In this document: positions 17,534 through 25,947 of the stretch, one piece after another
How positions within the stretch are numbered: position 1 is the stretch's first letter
Layout of the letters: every line of letters starts with the position of its first letter
Assembly: GCA_016183675.1 (NCBI GenBank)
Contig: JACPEF010000034.1
Coordinates: 1-38,840, forward strand
Direction: 5' to 3'
DNA from: Betaproteobacteria bacterium
Lineage (GTDB): Bacteria; Pseudomonadota; Gammaproteobacteria; Burkholderiales; SG8-41
Length of the DNA stretch: 38,840 nt
The notes under the pieces: model-generated
Told to the model about the DNA's origin: nothing
The model's input: only the letters and a program-made list of their open reading frames with translations
Database searches by the model: none
Translations under genes and position numbers: made by a program

Positions 17534-18541
17534 ATGCACGTTGGTCCGTATCAACTCAAGAACAACCTGATCGTTGCTCCGATGGCGGGCGTCACCGACC
17601 GTCCGTTCCGGCAGCTTTGCAAGACGATGGGCGCCGGCATGGCGGTCTCCGAGATGGTGGCGAGCAACTCGTTGCTGGGGGGCTCGGAGAAAACGCGCCG
17701 GCGCGCCAATCACGACGGCGAGGTCGAGCCGGTCGCGGTGCAGATCGCGGGCGCCGATCCGCAGATGCTGGCGGAGGCGGCGCAGTACAACGTCGACCAG
17801 GGCGCCCAGATCATCGATATCAACATGGGGTGCCCGGCAAAGAAGGTGTGCAACGTGATGGCGGGGTCCGCGCTGCTCAAGGACGAGGGGCTAGTGGGGC
17901 GCATCCTCGGTGCGGTGGTGGGTGCGACGGAGGTGCCGGTCACGCTCAAGATCCGCACCGGCTGGGACCGCGAGAACAAGAACGCCCTGCGCGTCGCCAG
18001 GATCGCGGAAGACGCCGGCATCCAGGCGCTCGCGATCCACGGCCGCACCCGCGCCTGCGGATTCTCCGGGGTGGCCGAGTACGACACCATGGCGGCGGTT
18101 AAGGCCGAGGTCGGGATACCCGTGATTGCCAACGGCGACCTTTCCACGCCCGAGAAGGTGAGGCAGGTGCTCGACTACACCAAGGCGGATGCGGTGATGA
18201 TAGGGCGCGCCGCCCAGGGCAGGCCGTGGATGTTCCGCGAGATCGAGCACTACCTGGAAACCGGCGAGCAACTGCCGCCGCCGGAAGTCGAGGAGATCCA
18301 CCGCGTGCTGGTTGCGCACCTGCACGCGCTCTATGAGTTTTACGGGGAGTACACCGGGGTGCGCGTCGCGCGCAAGCATATCTCCTGGTACACCAAGGGC
18401 TTGGCCGGCTCGGCCGCGTTCCGCCACGCGATCAACCAGCTCGAGACGAGCACCGAGCAGCTCGCGGCGGCGGATGCATTCTTCGCGCAGCTCGCGGGCC
18501 GGGGACAACGTCTGACCTATGTCGAGGAATTCGCAGCATGA
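17534..18541 (+). CDS. dusB: tRNA-dihydrouridine synthase B
   Basis: DusB is an FMN enzyme that reduces uridine to dihydrouridine in tRNA. From the ATG at 17534 (MHVGPYQLKNNLIVAPMAGV) it is 335 residues. The frame runs 18 codons further up but that extension is not family-like. The FMN-binding start APMAGVTDRPFR (15-26), the catalytic C100 in INMGCPAKK, the TLKIRTGW strand and HGRTR..GFSG are all present. It precedes fis with an ATGA overlap, the classical dusB-fis operon, in which dusB forms the leader cistron of fis. No ribosome binding site precedes the start. Confidence 0.95.
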   Translation: MHVGPYQLKNNLIVAPMAGVTDRPFRQLCKTMGAGMAVSEMVASNSLLGGSEKTRRRANHDGEVEPVAVQIAGADPQMLAEAAQYNVDQGAQIIDINMGCPAKKVCNVMAGSALLKDEGLVGRILGAVVGATEVPVTLKIRTGWDRENKNALRVARIAEDAGIQALAIHGRTRACGFSGVAEYDTMAAVKAEVGIPVIANGDLSTPEKVRQVLDYTKADAVMIGRAAQGRPWMFREIEHYLETGEQLPPPEVEEIHRVLVAHLHALYEFYGEYTGVRVARKHISWYTKGLAGSAAFRHAINQLETSTEQLAAADAFFAQLAGRGQRLTYVEEFAA

Positions 18542-18777
18542 TGAACGAAACCGAAATGGCGCGCATGGTGCGCAAGGCGATCGACGGCTACTTCCGCGAC
18601 CTGGACGGGGAGAAACCCTGCAGGGTTTATAACATGGTCATCAATTGCGTCGAGAAGCCGCTGCTGGAGAACGTGCTGCACCGGGTGCGCGGCAACCAGA
18701 CTCACGCTGCGAACATGCTCGGGATCAACCGCAACACCCTGCGCAAGAAGATCAAGGTGCACGGCATCAAGTTCTAG
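18538..18777 (+). CDS. fis: Nucleoid protein and transcription factor Fis
   Basis: Fis bends DNA and regulates rRNA, growth-phase and recombination functions. The 79-residue protein is the short betaproteobacterial form, lacking most of the N-terminal hairpin arm of the 98-residue E. coli protein. The C-terminal helix-turn-helix is clear (RGNQTHAANMLGINRNTLRKK, given by positions 51-71). ATG 18538 overlaps the dusB TGA; ATG 18541 is an equivalent alternative. The stop codon is TTC TAG, whose AG opens the AGGATTC tandem array, so the C-terminus may have been set by that repeat. Confidence 0.95.
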   Translation: MMNETEMARMVRKAIDGYFRDLDGEKPCRVYNMVINCVEKPLLENVLHRVRGNQTHAANMLGINRNTLRKKIKVHGIKF

Positions 18778-18895
18778 GATTCAGGATTCAGGATTCAGGA
18801 TTCAGGATTCAGGGTTCAGGGTTCAGCGACAATCGGGGCATGGGGTTGCCTCGCAGGCTGTATGCTAATGGCTGAATCCTGACAACTGAATCCTG
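18776..18895. repeat. AGGATTC heptamer array with inverted copies
   Basis: Seven tandem 7-bp units fill 18776-18824: five AGGATTC then two AGGGTTC. Two inverse units (GAATCCT at 18874-18880 and 18888-18894) lie at the other end of the fis-purH gap. The RNA could fold into alternative long hairpins over the whole gap. The array starts inside the fis stop codon, and the last inverse unit ends six bases before the purH ATG. No gene is present here. Confidence 0.85.
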
Positions 18896-18900
18896 TTTCG

Positions 18901-20463
18901 ATGGCTGTCATCAAGCAGGCGCTGGTCAGCGTCTCGGACAAGACCGGGATCGCCGAATTCGCGCGCGGGCTTGCCCGTTTCGAGGTGGCGCTGGTGTCCA
19001 CGGGGGGCACCGCCAAGCTGCTGAGGGACGCCGGCCTCAAGGTGACCGAGGTCGCGGACTACACGGGCTTTCCCGAGATGCTCGACGGCCGGGTGAAGAC
19101 CCTGCATCCCAAGGTGCACGCCGGCATTCTCGCCCGGCGCGACGTACCCGAGCACATCGACGCGCTCAGGCGGGCGGGCATCCCCGGCTTCGAGCTGGTC
19201 GTGGTCAATCTCTATCCGTTCGGCGCGAGCGTGGCGCGGCCGGAATGCACGCTCGAAGAGGCGATCGAGAACATCGATATCGGCGGCCCGGCGATGGTCC
19301 GGGGCGCCGCCAAGAACTACCAGCACGTGGCGGTGGTCACCGACCCGGCGGACTACGAGCCGCTGCTCAACGAGATGGCCGCCGCCAACGGCGCGATCGG
19401 GGCCGAGACGCGCTTTCGCCTGGCGCAAAAGGCGTTCTCCCATACCGCGGCGTACGACGGCGCGATCAGCAACTACCTCACCGCGGTCGATGCGGCGGGC
19501 AAGCGCAGCCGTTTTCCGCGATGGTTCAATCTGCAGTTCGAGCTCGGCCAGCCGCTTCGCTACGGCGAGAACCCGCACCAAGAAGCGGCGTTCTATCGCG
19601 AGGCCCGCCCCGCCCCGGGCAGCCTCGGCGCCTACCGGCAGCTGCAGGGCAAAGAGCTCTCCTACAACAACATCGCGGACGCCGATGCGGCATGGGAATG
19701 CGTGAAGAGTTTCGAGCAGCCGGCGTGCGTCATCGTGAAGCACGCCAACCCGTGCGGCGCGGCGGTCGCCGCCAATCTCACGGATGCCTACCGCAGGGCG
19801 TTCGCGACCGATCCCGCTGCGGCCTTCGGCGGCATCATCGGCTTCAACCGCGAGCTCGACGGCAGGGCCGCTGAAGCGGTGGCGCAGCAGTTCGTCGAAG
19901 TGGTGATCGCGCCGGCGGTGGACGGCGAGGCGGCCCGCGTGCTCGCGCAGAAGGCGAACATCCGCGTGCTCGCGGTGCCGCTCGCGCCGGGCGCCAACGC
20001 ATGCGACCTGAGGAGCGTGGGCGGGGGGCTGCTGGTGCAGACGCCCGACACGGTGAGAACCGGCGCGGATCAGCTCAAGATCGTGACCCAGGCGAGACCG
20101 AGCGAGGCGCAGCTTGCGGACCTCGTTTTCGCCTGGCGCGTGGCGAAATTCGTCAAGTCGAACGCCCTCGTGTTCTGCCGCGACGGAGGGACATTGGGCG
20201 TGGGCGCGGGGCAGATGAGCCGCGTCGATTCGGCGCGGTTCGCAGCCGTCAAGGCGGAACATGCCGGCTTCTCGTTGCAGGGGTCGGTCGCGGCGTCGGA
20301 CGCGTTCTTTCCGTTCCGTGACGGGGTGGACGTCGTGGCGGCGGCGGGGGCGAGCGCCATCATCCAGCCGGGCGGGAGCCTGCGCGACGAGGAAGTGATC
20401 GCCGCCGCGAACGAGCACGGCATTGCGATGGTCTTTACCGGCTACCGGCACTTCAGGCACTGA
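18901..20463 (+). CDS. purH: Bifunctional AICAR transformylase/IMP cyclohydrolase
   Basis: PurH carries out the last two steps of IMP synthesis in the cytosol. At 520 residues it is full length. The N-terminal IMP cyclohydrolase domain shows VSDKTGI (11-17), [21 protein letters not shown] and NIDIGGPAM. The C-terminal transformylase domain shows [21 protein letters not shown] and AFGGI. The ATG is right behind the heptamer repeat (CCTGTTTCG before ATG) with no ribosome binding site. It probably belongs to dusB-fis-purH, if readthrough of the intervening repeat occurs. Confidence 0.97.
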   Translation: MAVIKQALVSVSDKTGIAEFARGLARFEVALVSTGGTAKLLRDAGLKVTEVADYTGFPEMLDGRVKTLHPKVHAGILARRDVPEHIDALRRAGIPGFELVVVNLYPFGASVARPECTLEEAIENIDIGGPAMVRGAAKNYQHVAVVTDPADYEPLLNEMAAANGAIGAETRFRLAQKAFSHTAAYDGAISNYLTAVDAAGKRSRFPRWFNLQFELGQPLRYGENPHQEAAFYREARPAPGSLGAYRQLQGKELSYNNIADADAAWECVKSFEQPACVIVKHANPCGAAVAANLTDAYRRAFATDPAAAFGGIIGFNRELDGRAAEAVAQQFVEVVIAPAVDGEAARVLAQKANIRVLAVPLAPGANACDLRSVGGGLLVQTPDTVRTGADQLKIVTQARPSEAQLADLVFAWRVAKFVKSNALVFCRDGGTLGVGAGQMSRVDSARFAAVKAEHAGFSLQGSVAASDAFFPFRDGVDVVAAAGASAIIQPGGSLRDEEVIAAANEHGIAMVFTGYRHFRH

Positions 20464-20470
20464 TCGATAT

Positions 20471-20592
20471 CACCACAGAGACACAGAGGACACAGAGGCC
20501 CTAGAATTTTGCCGGTCTCGCAGCGGTCGTTTCGAGCAATAATGCTGGCGTAGACCAGCGCTTTTCTCCGTGATCTCTGTGCCTCTGTGGTG
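20471..20592. repeat. CACAGAGACACAGAGG inverted-repeat element between purH and purD
   Basis: The left arm (20471-20498) is ACAGAG-rich with three staggered CACAGAG units. The right arm (20566-20592) is its approximate inverse, ending CCTCTGTGGTG. About 67 unrelated bases lie between. It begins seven bases after the purH stop and ends 14 before purD. A related sequence is seen at 17229-17280. Such CACAGAG elements are familiar from many environmental proteobacterial genomes; no coding function is visible. Confidence 0.8.
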
Positions 20593-20606
20593 GATTTGAT
20601 TTTCCC

Positions 20607-21884
20607 ATGAAGCTGCTCGTCATCGGCTCGGGCGGGCGCGAGCACGCGCTCGCGTGGAAGCTCGCCCGCTCGCCGCGCGTGTCGCGGGTATTCGTCGCGC
20701 CCGGCAACGCCGGCACCGCGCGCGAAGAGGGCCTCGCCAATGTTCCGATCACCACGATCCCGGAACTGGCGGCGTTCGCGCGCAAGGAGGCCGTGGCGTT
20801 CACGGTGGTCGGCCCGGAGGCGCCGCTCGCCGAAGGGGTGGTGGACGCGTTCGCTGCGGCCGGGCTGAAGGTCTTCGGGCCGACGCGGGCGGCCGCACGG
20901 CTCGAGAGCTCCAAGGAATTCGCCAAGAGCTTCATGCAGCGCCACGGCATTCCGAGCGCGACCTATGCGGCGTTCAGCGAGCCGGCGCCGGCCCACGCCT
21001 ACGTGGACAGGCAAGGCGCTCCCGTCGTGATCAAGGCCGACGGGCTCGCCGCCGGGAAGGGCGTGGTGGTGGCGACGGACACGGGTCAGGCGCATGCGGC
21101 CGTGGACATGATGCTGACCGAGGGCAAGCTCGGCGCGGCCGGCAAGCGCGTCGTGATCGAGGAGTATCTCGACGGCGAGGAAGCGAGCTTCATCGTGCTC
21201 TCGGACGGCCGGCACGCCCTGCCGCTCGCGACCAGCCAGGACCACAAGCGGCTGCTCGACGGCGACCGCGGCCCCAACACCGGCGGCATGGGCGCGTATT
21301 CGCCGGCGCCGGTGGTCACGCCCGGCATCCACGCCAGGGTGATGCGCGAGGTCATCCAGCCGGCGCTCGCCGGCATGGAAAGGGAGGGAACGCCGTACCA
21401 CGGCTTTCTCTACGCCGGGCTGATAATCGGGCGGGACGGGCAGGTCAGGGTGCTGGAGTTCAACTGCCGCATGGGCGACCCCGAGACGCAGCCGATCCTC
21501 CTGCGGCTGAAGAGCGACCTGCTCACCCTGATCGAGCACGCGCTCGCCGGCACCCTGGACCAGGTTGGAGCCGAGTGGGACACCCGCGTTGCGCTCGGGG
21601 TCGTGCTCGCGGCGCGCGGCTATCCCGACGCCCCTCGCAAGGGCGACGCGATACACGGCTTGCCCGCACCCGAGGACGATTATCACGTGTTCCACGCCGG
21701 CACCGCGCTGAACGGCGGGAACGTCGTCACCAGCGGCGGGCGGGTATTGTGCGTGACCGCGCTCGGGCCCAATGTACGCGCCGCGCAGCGCCGCGCCTAC
21801 GAGATCGCCGAGCGCATCCGCTTCGAGGGCATGCAGTACCGGCGCGACATCGGTCACCGCGCGGTGGCCGGGGGCCGCAAATAG
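20607..21884 (+). CDS. purD: Phosphoribosylamine-glycine ligase
   Basis: PurD (GAR synthetase) joins phosphoribosylamine with glycine at the cost of ATP in purine synthesis. The 425-residue ATP-grasp protein starts with the Rossmann-like GSGGREHALAWKL (8-20). It has the ATP-binding KADGLAAGKGVV, the DHKRLLDGDRGPNTGGMGAY signature and the metal-site VLEFNCRMGDPETQ. Except for the repeat, it lies next to purH. In betaproteobacteria purD is often followed directly by hemF; here a Bug receptor gene sits between them. Confidence 0.97.
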   Translation: MKLLVIGSGGREHALAWKLARSPRVSRVFVAPGNAGTAREEGLANVPITTIPELAAFARKEAVAFTVVGPEAPLAEGVVDAFAAAGLKVFGPTRAAARLESSKEFAKSFMQRHGIPSATYAAFSEPAPAHAYVDRQGAPVVIKADGLAAGKGVVVATDTGQAHAAVDMMLTEGKLGAAGKRVVIEEYLDGEEASFIVLSDGRHALPLATSQDHKRLLDGDRGPNTGGMGAYSPAPVVTPGIHARVMREVIQPALAGMEREGTPYHGFLYAGLIIGRDGQVRVLEFNCRMGDPETQPILLRLKSDLLTLIEHALAGTLDQVGAEWDTRVALGVVLAARGYPDAPRKGDAIHGLPAPEDDYHVFHAGTALNGGNVVTSGGRVLCVTALGPNVRAAQRRAYEIAERIRFEGMQYRRDIGHRAVAGGRK

Positions 21885-22018
21885 CGCGCAGCCTCGCTGC
21901 GCTCCGTTTCGCCCTCCGGCGGGCCTGATGCGGGATGGTAGAATCGTCCGCGCCTGGCGTAAGGTCGGTGCGGCGGGACCGCCCCCGCGGATTCGATCGT
22001 GGCGAGGGGGAAGAAGCC

Positions 22019-23011
22019 ATGAAATCATGCAAGAGCAGCCTTCGTCGGTGCGGCGCCGGGACGGCGCTCGGCCTCGCGCTCGCGCTCAGCCCGGCTGGCG
22101 GGGGCGCGGCGCAGAGCGAGTTTCCGGGCAAGCGGCCGATCCAGATGACCGTGCTTTTTCCGACCGGCACGTCCGCGGACCTGACCGCCCGCATGCTGGC
22201 CGAGGGCATGTCGAAGCACCTCCATACCAACGTCGTGGTGGTCAACCGGCCCGGTGGCGGCGGCGCCGTGGGATACAAGTATGCCGCGGCGCAGACGCCC
22301 GACGGCTACAACATCGTCTGGAACTCGAACTCGATCTCGACGACTTATCACACCGGGGCGCTTTCCTTCGACTACCGCGCCTTCGAACCGGTGGCGCGCG
22401 CCCTGGTGGAGTCGCCGCTGCTGGTGGTCAAGGCCGATACGCCGTGGAAGAGCCTGCGCGAATTCGTCGTGGAGGCGAAGCGCGCGCCGGGGAGGCTCAC
22501 GGTGGGCAACTCCGGTACCGGCAGCCACACCCACTTTTCGTCGGTGGCCCTTTTCAAGGCGGCCGGCGCCGAGGTGCTGGATGTGCCGTTTGCCGCGGCG
22601 CAAGTGGTGCCGAGCCTGCTCGGAGGGCACGTCAACGCGGTGGTGCAGCTGCCGGGCGCGCTCGCCGGCCACATCAAGTCGGGCACGGTGCGCGTGCTCG
22701 CGGCGCTCAGCACCCGGCGCGATCCGTCGTTTCCCGCGGTCGCGACGGCGATCGAGCAGGGCGTGAACGTTGCCGCCGAGCTTTGGCGCGGCGTCGCGGC
22801 GCCGAAGGGCACGCCCCAGGCGACGATCACGCGGCTGGAAGCGGCGGTCCGCGCGGCCGTTGAGAGCGAGGATTTCCACAAGTCCGCGGAACGCCTTTTC
22901 GTGACCCCTGCCTATCTCCCCGGCCGGCCGTTTGGCGAGGTCATCGCCAAGGAGGACGTCGAAATCGCGCGCGAGCTTCAAGGCCTGGGACTGAAGAAGA
23001 GCGCGAACTAG
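22019..23011 (+). CDS. Bug/TctC-family periplasmic solute receptor (1)
   Basis: Bug proteins are periplasmic receptors, usually for carboxylates or related small acids, some serving tripartite tricarboxylate transporters and many orphan. From ATG 22019 (GAGGGGGAAG lies just upstream) the protein is 330 residues. The frame is open 28 codons further up but the signal peptide (KSCKSS..GLALALSPAGGGAAQ) starts here. Family motifs are the first ligand loop VLFPTGTSADLTARML, VVVVNRPGGGGAVGY, and the VPF and GGHVNAV segments. No TctA or TctB gene is next to it, and the ligand is unknown. It lies between purD and hemF and is probably an insertion into that order. Confidence 0.9.
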   Translation: MKSCKSSLRRCGAGTALGLALALSPAGGGAAQSEFPGKRPIQMTVLFPTGTSADLTARMLAEGMSKHLHTNVVVVNRPGGGGAVGYKYAAAQTPDGYNIVWNSNSISTTYHTGALSFDYRAFEPVARALVESPLLVVKADTPWKSLREFVVEAKRAPGRLTVGNSGTGSHTHFSSVALFKAAGAEVLDVPFAAAQVVPSLLGGHVNAVVQLPGALAGHIKSGTVRVLAALSTRRDPSFPAVATAIEQGVNVAAELWRGVAAPKGTPQATITRLEAAVRAAVESEDFHKSAERLFVTPAYLPGRPFGEVIAKEDVEIARELQGLGLKKSAN

Positions 23012-23034
23012 CCCGCCGCGCCCGCGCGGCGGGC
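23011..23034 (+). terminator. GC-rich hairpin after the Bug receptor gene
   Basis: A perfect 10-bp GC stem (GCCCGCCGCG/CGCGGCGGGC) with loop CCCG starts at the last base of the stop codon. There is no T-run after it, so it is either a non-canonical terminator or an RNA-stabilising hairpin. Confidence 0.4.
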
Positions 23035-23092
23035 CGGCCTCGAGACGCGGCGGCGGCGCAGCGCGCGCACGTCGGCAGACGTAGGGCTCTTA

Positions 23093-23989
23093 ATGAACGG
23101 TCAGGCCGTCAGGCAGTATTTCACCGGATTGCAAGAGAACATCGTTGCGCGGCTTGCCGCGCTCGACGGCAAGCCATTCCTGCGCGACGAATGGAGCCGC
23201 GCCGAGGGCGGCGGGGGCATCACGCGCGTGCTCGAGGAGGGCGGCGTATTCGAGCGCGCGGGGGTCAACTTCTCGCACGTCTTCGGCCGGAGCCTGCCCC
23301 CTTCTGCGACCGCTAACCGGCCCGAGCTTGCCGGCCGCTCGTTCGAGGCGATGGGGGTCTCGCTCGTGCTCCACGCCCGCAACCCGTACGTGCCCACCGC
23401 GCACCTGAACGCGCGTTTCCTTTCCTCTGAGAACGGGGCGGCGCCGCCCGTGTGGTGGTTCGGCGGCGGGATGGATCTGACGCCGTACTACGGCTTCGCG
23501 GATGACGCCCGGCACTTTCACCGCTGCTGCCGCGACGCGCTCGCGCCGTTCGGCCCGGACCTTTATCGCCGCTTCAAGAAATGGTGCGACGAGTATTTCT
23601 ATCTGCAGCACCGCGGCGAGCCGCGTGGGGTCGGCGGCATCTTCTTCGACGATCTCAGCGAGCCCGATTTCGACGCCTGCTTTGCGCTGGTGAGGAGCGT
23701 CGGCGAGAGCTTCGTGCCCGCCTACCTTCCGATCGTCGAGCGGCGCCGGAGCCTTCCCTACGGCGAGCGCGAGCGCCGGTTCCAGGCCTATCGCCGCGGC
23801 CGTTACGTCGAGTTCAACCTGGTGTACGACCGGGGAACGCTCTTCGGCCTGCAGTCGGGCGGGCGCACCGAATCCATCCTGATGTCGCTGCCACCGCAGG
23901 TTGCCTGGCGCTACGACTGGCGCCCGGAGCCGGGCAGCGCCGAGGAACAGCTCTACACCGAGTTCCTGATCGCGAAGGAATGGGTCTGA
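23093..23989 (+). CDS. hemF: Oxygen-dependent coproporphyrinogen III oxidase
   Basis: HemF oxidatively decarboxylates coproporphyrinogen III to protoporphyrinogen IX using oxygen, so this organism can make haem aerobically. The 298-residue protein is full length. It shows [63 protein letters not shown] and [11 protein letters not shown]. No good ribosome binding site precedes the ATG. With hemB and hemL it makes three haem genes in 24 kb, though in separate units. The downstream neighbour is convergent (the kinase-receiver gene), not the nadD usual in related genomes. Confidence 0.97.
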   Translation: MNGQAVRQYFTGLQENIVARLAALDGKPFLRDEWSRAEGGGGITRVLEEGGVFERAGVNFSHVFGRSLPPSATANRPELAGRSFEAMGVSLVLHARNPYVPTAHLNARFLSSENGAAPPVWWFGGGMDLTPYYGFADDARHFHRCCRDALAPFGPDLYRRFKKWCDEYFYLQHRGEPRGVGGIFFDDLSEPDFDACFALVRSVGESFVPAYLPIVERRRSLPYGERERRFQAYRRGRYVEFNLVYDRGTLFGLQSGGRTESILMSLPPQVAWRYDWRPEPGSAEEQLYTEFLIAKEWV

Positions 23990-24017
23990 CGCGCCCGCCG
24001 CTCGCCTGGCGCAGCCG

Positions 24018-25919
24018 CTACGTCGCTTCCGGACCGAGCCAGTTCTTCAGCGAGCGCATGCGCTCGAGCATTTTCTGCGTCACCGACTCGTCCGCGAAGT
24101 GCGGCTGCGCGACCTGGTGCTGGCGCAGGAGTTGCGGCGTCTGCTTGTAGGCCTGGTAGCGTGTCAGCGCCGCCTGTGCGTGCTGCTTCAGCAGGTCGCG
24201 GTCCACCGGCCGGTTGAGGAAGCGGAAGATCTGCGCCTCGTTGATGAGCTCGATCACCACTTCCGAATCGGAGGCCTTGGCGAGTGCGATGGCGAGAATC
24301 TCCGGATGCACCTGCTTGAGCAGCTTCAGGGCGGTGATCACGTCGTCGGCTCCCCGTTCGACGTCGGCGAGGATCAACGCGATCTCCTGGGACTGCAGCA
24401 CCCCGAATGCGTCGTCGAGCGTGCGCGCCCAGACGACCGGACAGAACGAGCCGAAGAGCTCCTCGGTGGTGCGGAAAACCTCCTGCCGGCTGTCGACCAC
24501 CAGGATGCCGGCGGTCATGGGATCGGGCACGATGGCGAGAGTGGCCGCAGTGTCGGCGAGCGCGAGCGCGACCGCGACCGCTTCGCCGATGGTTTTCTGG
24601 ATGTCCTTGTTGTCCCACGGCTTGCTGATGAAGCGGAATACCTCACCGTCGTTGATCGAGCCCAGGATGGCCGCAAGGTCAGAGTACCCGGTGAGCAGGA
24701 TCCGCACCGCATTCGGCGCGACCTCTTTCACCTGTCGCAGCAGCTCGATGCCCGCCATCTCCGGCATGCGCTGGTCGCTCACCACCACGTGCGGGTTGAA
24801 CTTCCTCACGAACTCCAGGGCCTCGGGACCGTTTACGGCGGTAAACACGTGGTAACCGCGCCGGAAGATCGAGCGCAGCGCCGTCAAGATCCGCTCTTCG
24901 TCGTCGACGAACAGGAGGCGCGCTTTCTTGCCCGCGGCCCGCGGCGCTGCCGCCGCCGGTGCCGCGGCGGGGGCTTCGGCCCGGCCCTGGTGCGCGCCCG
25001 CGAGCGCGCGCGCGGCCCGGACCAGATCGGTGTCGATGCGCTGGGTGGTCACCTCCGCGGGACCGGCGGGCGCCGCGGGGGGCGCGCTGTGCCGGATGCT
25101 CGCCTCGATGCCCCTGGTGAAGGCCTCCGCAAAATCCTTGGCGCTCTGGAAGCGCTCGTCCCGCTTCTTGGCAAGCGATTTTTGCAACGCCCAGTCGAGC
25201 TGCGCCGACATCTTCGGATTGTGCTCGGAGGGATTGACGGGGCGATCGTTCAACACCTGGCGCATCACCTCGGCGTCGTTGCCGATGAACGGGCGCCGGC
25301 CGGTGAGGAGCTCGTAGGCGATGATGCCCACCGAGTAAATGTCGCTGCGGGCGTCGATCTCGGTGCCGAGGAACTGCTCCGGGGACATGTAGCCGGGCGA
25401 GCCCATGACCTCGCCCACGTTCGTGAGCTTGGAGGAATCGAGGCGCGCGATGCCGAAATCGCTGATCTTGATGCGGCCCTCTTCGTTGACCAGCACGTTG
25501 GACGGCTTGATGTCGCGGTGCACGACGCCCTGCTCGTGCGCGTAGCCCAGGCCGACGAGCAACTGGCGTACGATCTCGCCGATCTCCTTCAGCTCGAACC
25601 GGGCTTCGCCCTGCATGTGCTGGAACAGCGACTTGCCGTTCACCAGCTCCATCACGATGAAGGCGATCTCCACATCCTCGCCGTAGTCGTAGATGCCGGC
25701 GATGCGCGGGTGGGTGAGCCTCCCCACCGCCTGCGCTTCGTGCCGGAACCGCGTCAGCGCGTACTGCAGGTCCGCGGGATCGAGCGCGGATTTGGCGATG
25801 GTCTTGATCGCCACCTGGCGCCGGATCGCGGGATCGAACGCCTTGTAGACGGTGCCCATCCCTCCCTGCCCGAGCACGCCCTGGATCTCGTATTTGCCGA
25901 TAGTGGTTGGAATGCTCAT
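24018..25919 (-). CDS. Ser/Thr protein kinase fused to two response-regulator receiver domains
   Basis: A 633-residue cytosolic protein. Residues 10-270 form a complete Hanks-type kinase: G-loop GQGGMG (17-22), K39 in VAIK, HRDIKPSN (134-141), DFG (154-156) and GSPGYMSPEQ activation segment (173-182). A Pro/Ala-rich linker (278-332) leads to a first receiver domain with the acidic pair D339-D340, phosphoacceptor D382 (SDQRMP), T410 and K433 (ISKPWD). A second receiver-like domain (about 471-588) keeps D519 but has VDS in place of the acidic pair and LNRPVD in place of the lysine motif. The start at 25919 is 28 bases after the histidine kinase stop; a longer frame overlapping that gene was rejected. 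The inferred role is output partner of that kinase; targets are unknown. Confidence 0.9.
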   Translation of the reverse strand: MSIPTTIGKYEIQGVLGQGGMGTVYKAFDPAIRRQVAIKTIAKSALDPADLQYALTRFRHEAQAVGRLTHPRIAGIYDYGEDVEIAFIVMELVNGKSLFQHMQGEARFELKEIGEIVRQLLVGLGYAHEQGVVHRDIKPSNVLVNEEGRIKISDFGIARLDSSKLTNVGEVMGSPGYMSPEQFLGTEIDARSDIYSVGIIAYELLTGRRPFIGNDAEVMRQVLNDRPVNPSEHNPKMSAQLDWALQKSLAKKRDERFQSAKDFAEAFTRGIEASIRHSAPPAAPAGPAEVTTQRIDTDLVRAARALAGAHQGRAEAPAAAPAAAAPRAAGKKARLLFVDDEERILTALRSIFRRGYHVFTAVNGPEALEFVRKFNPHVVVSDQRMPEMAGIELLRQVKEVAPNAVRILLTGYSDLAAILGSINDGEVFRFISKPWDNKDIQKTIGEAVAVALALADTAATLAIVPDPMTAGILVVDSRQEVFRTTEELFGSFCPVVWARTLDDAFGVLQSQEIALILADVERGADDVITALKLLKQVHPEILAIALAKASDSEVVIELINEAQIFRFLNRPVDRDLLKQHAQAALTRYQAYKQTPQLLRQHQVAQPHFADESVTQKMLERMRSLKNWLGPEAT

Positions 25920-25947
25920 GTTCTCTTGTCGGGAAGCGTGCCCGCGC

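Noticed and set aside
18776-18824. Tandem array as a CRISPR
   Set aside because: Units are seven bases long, with no spacers and no cas genes.
22019-23011. Complete tripartite tricarboxylate transporter at the purD locus
   Set aside because: Only the receptor is present; no TctA or TctB membrane proteins adjoin it.
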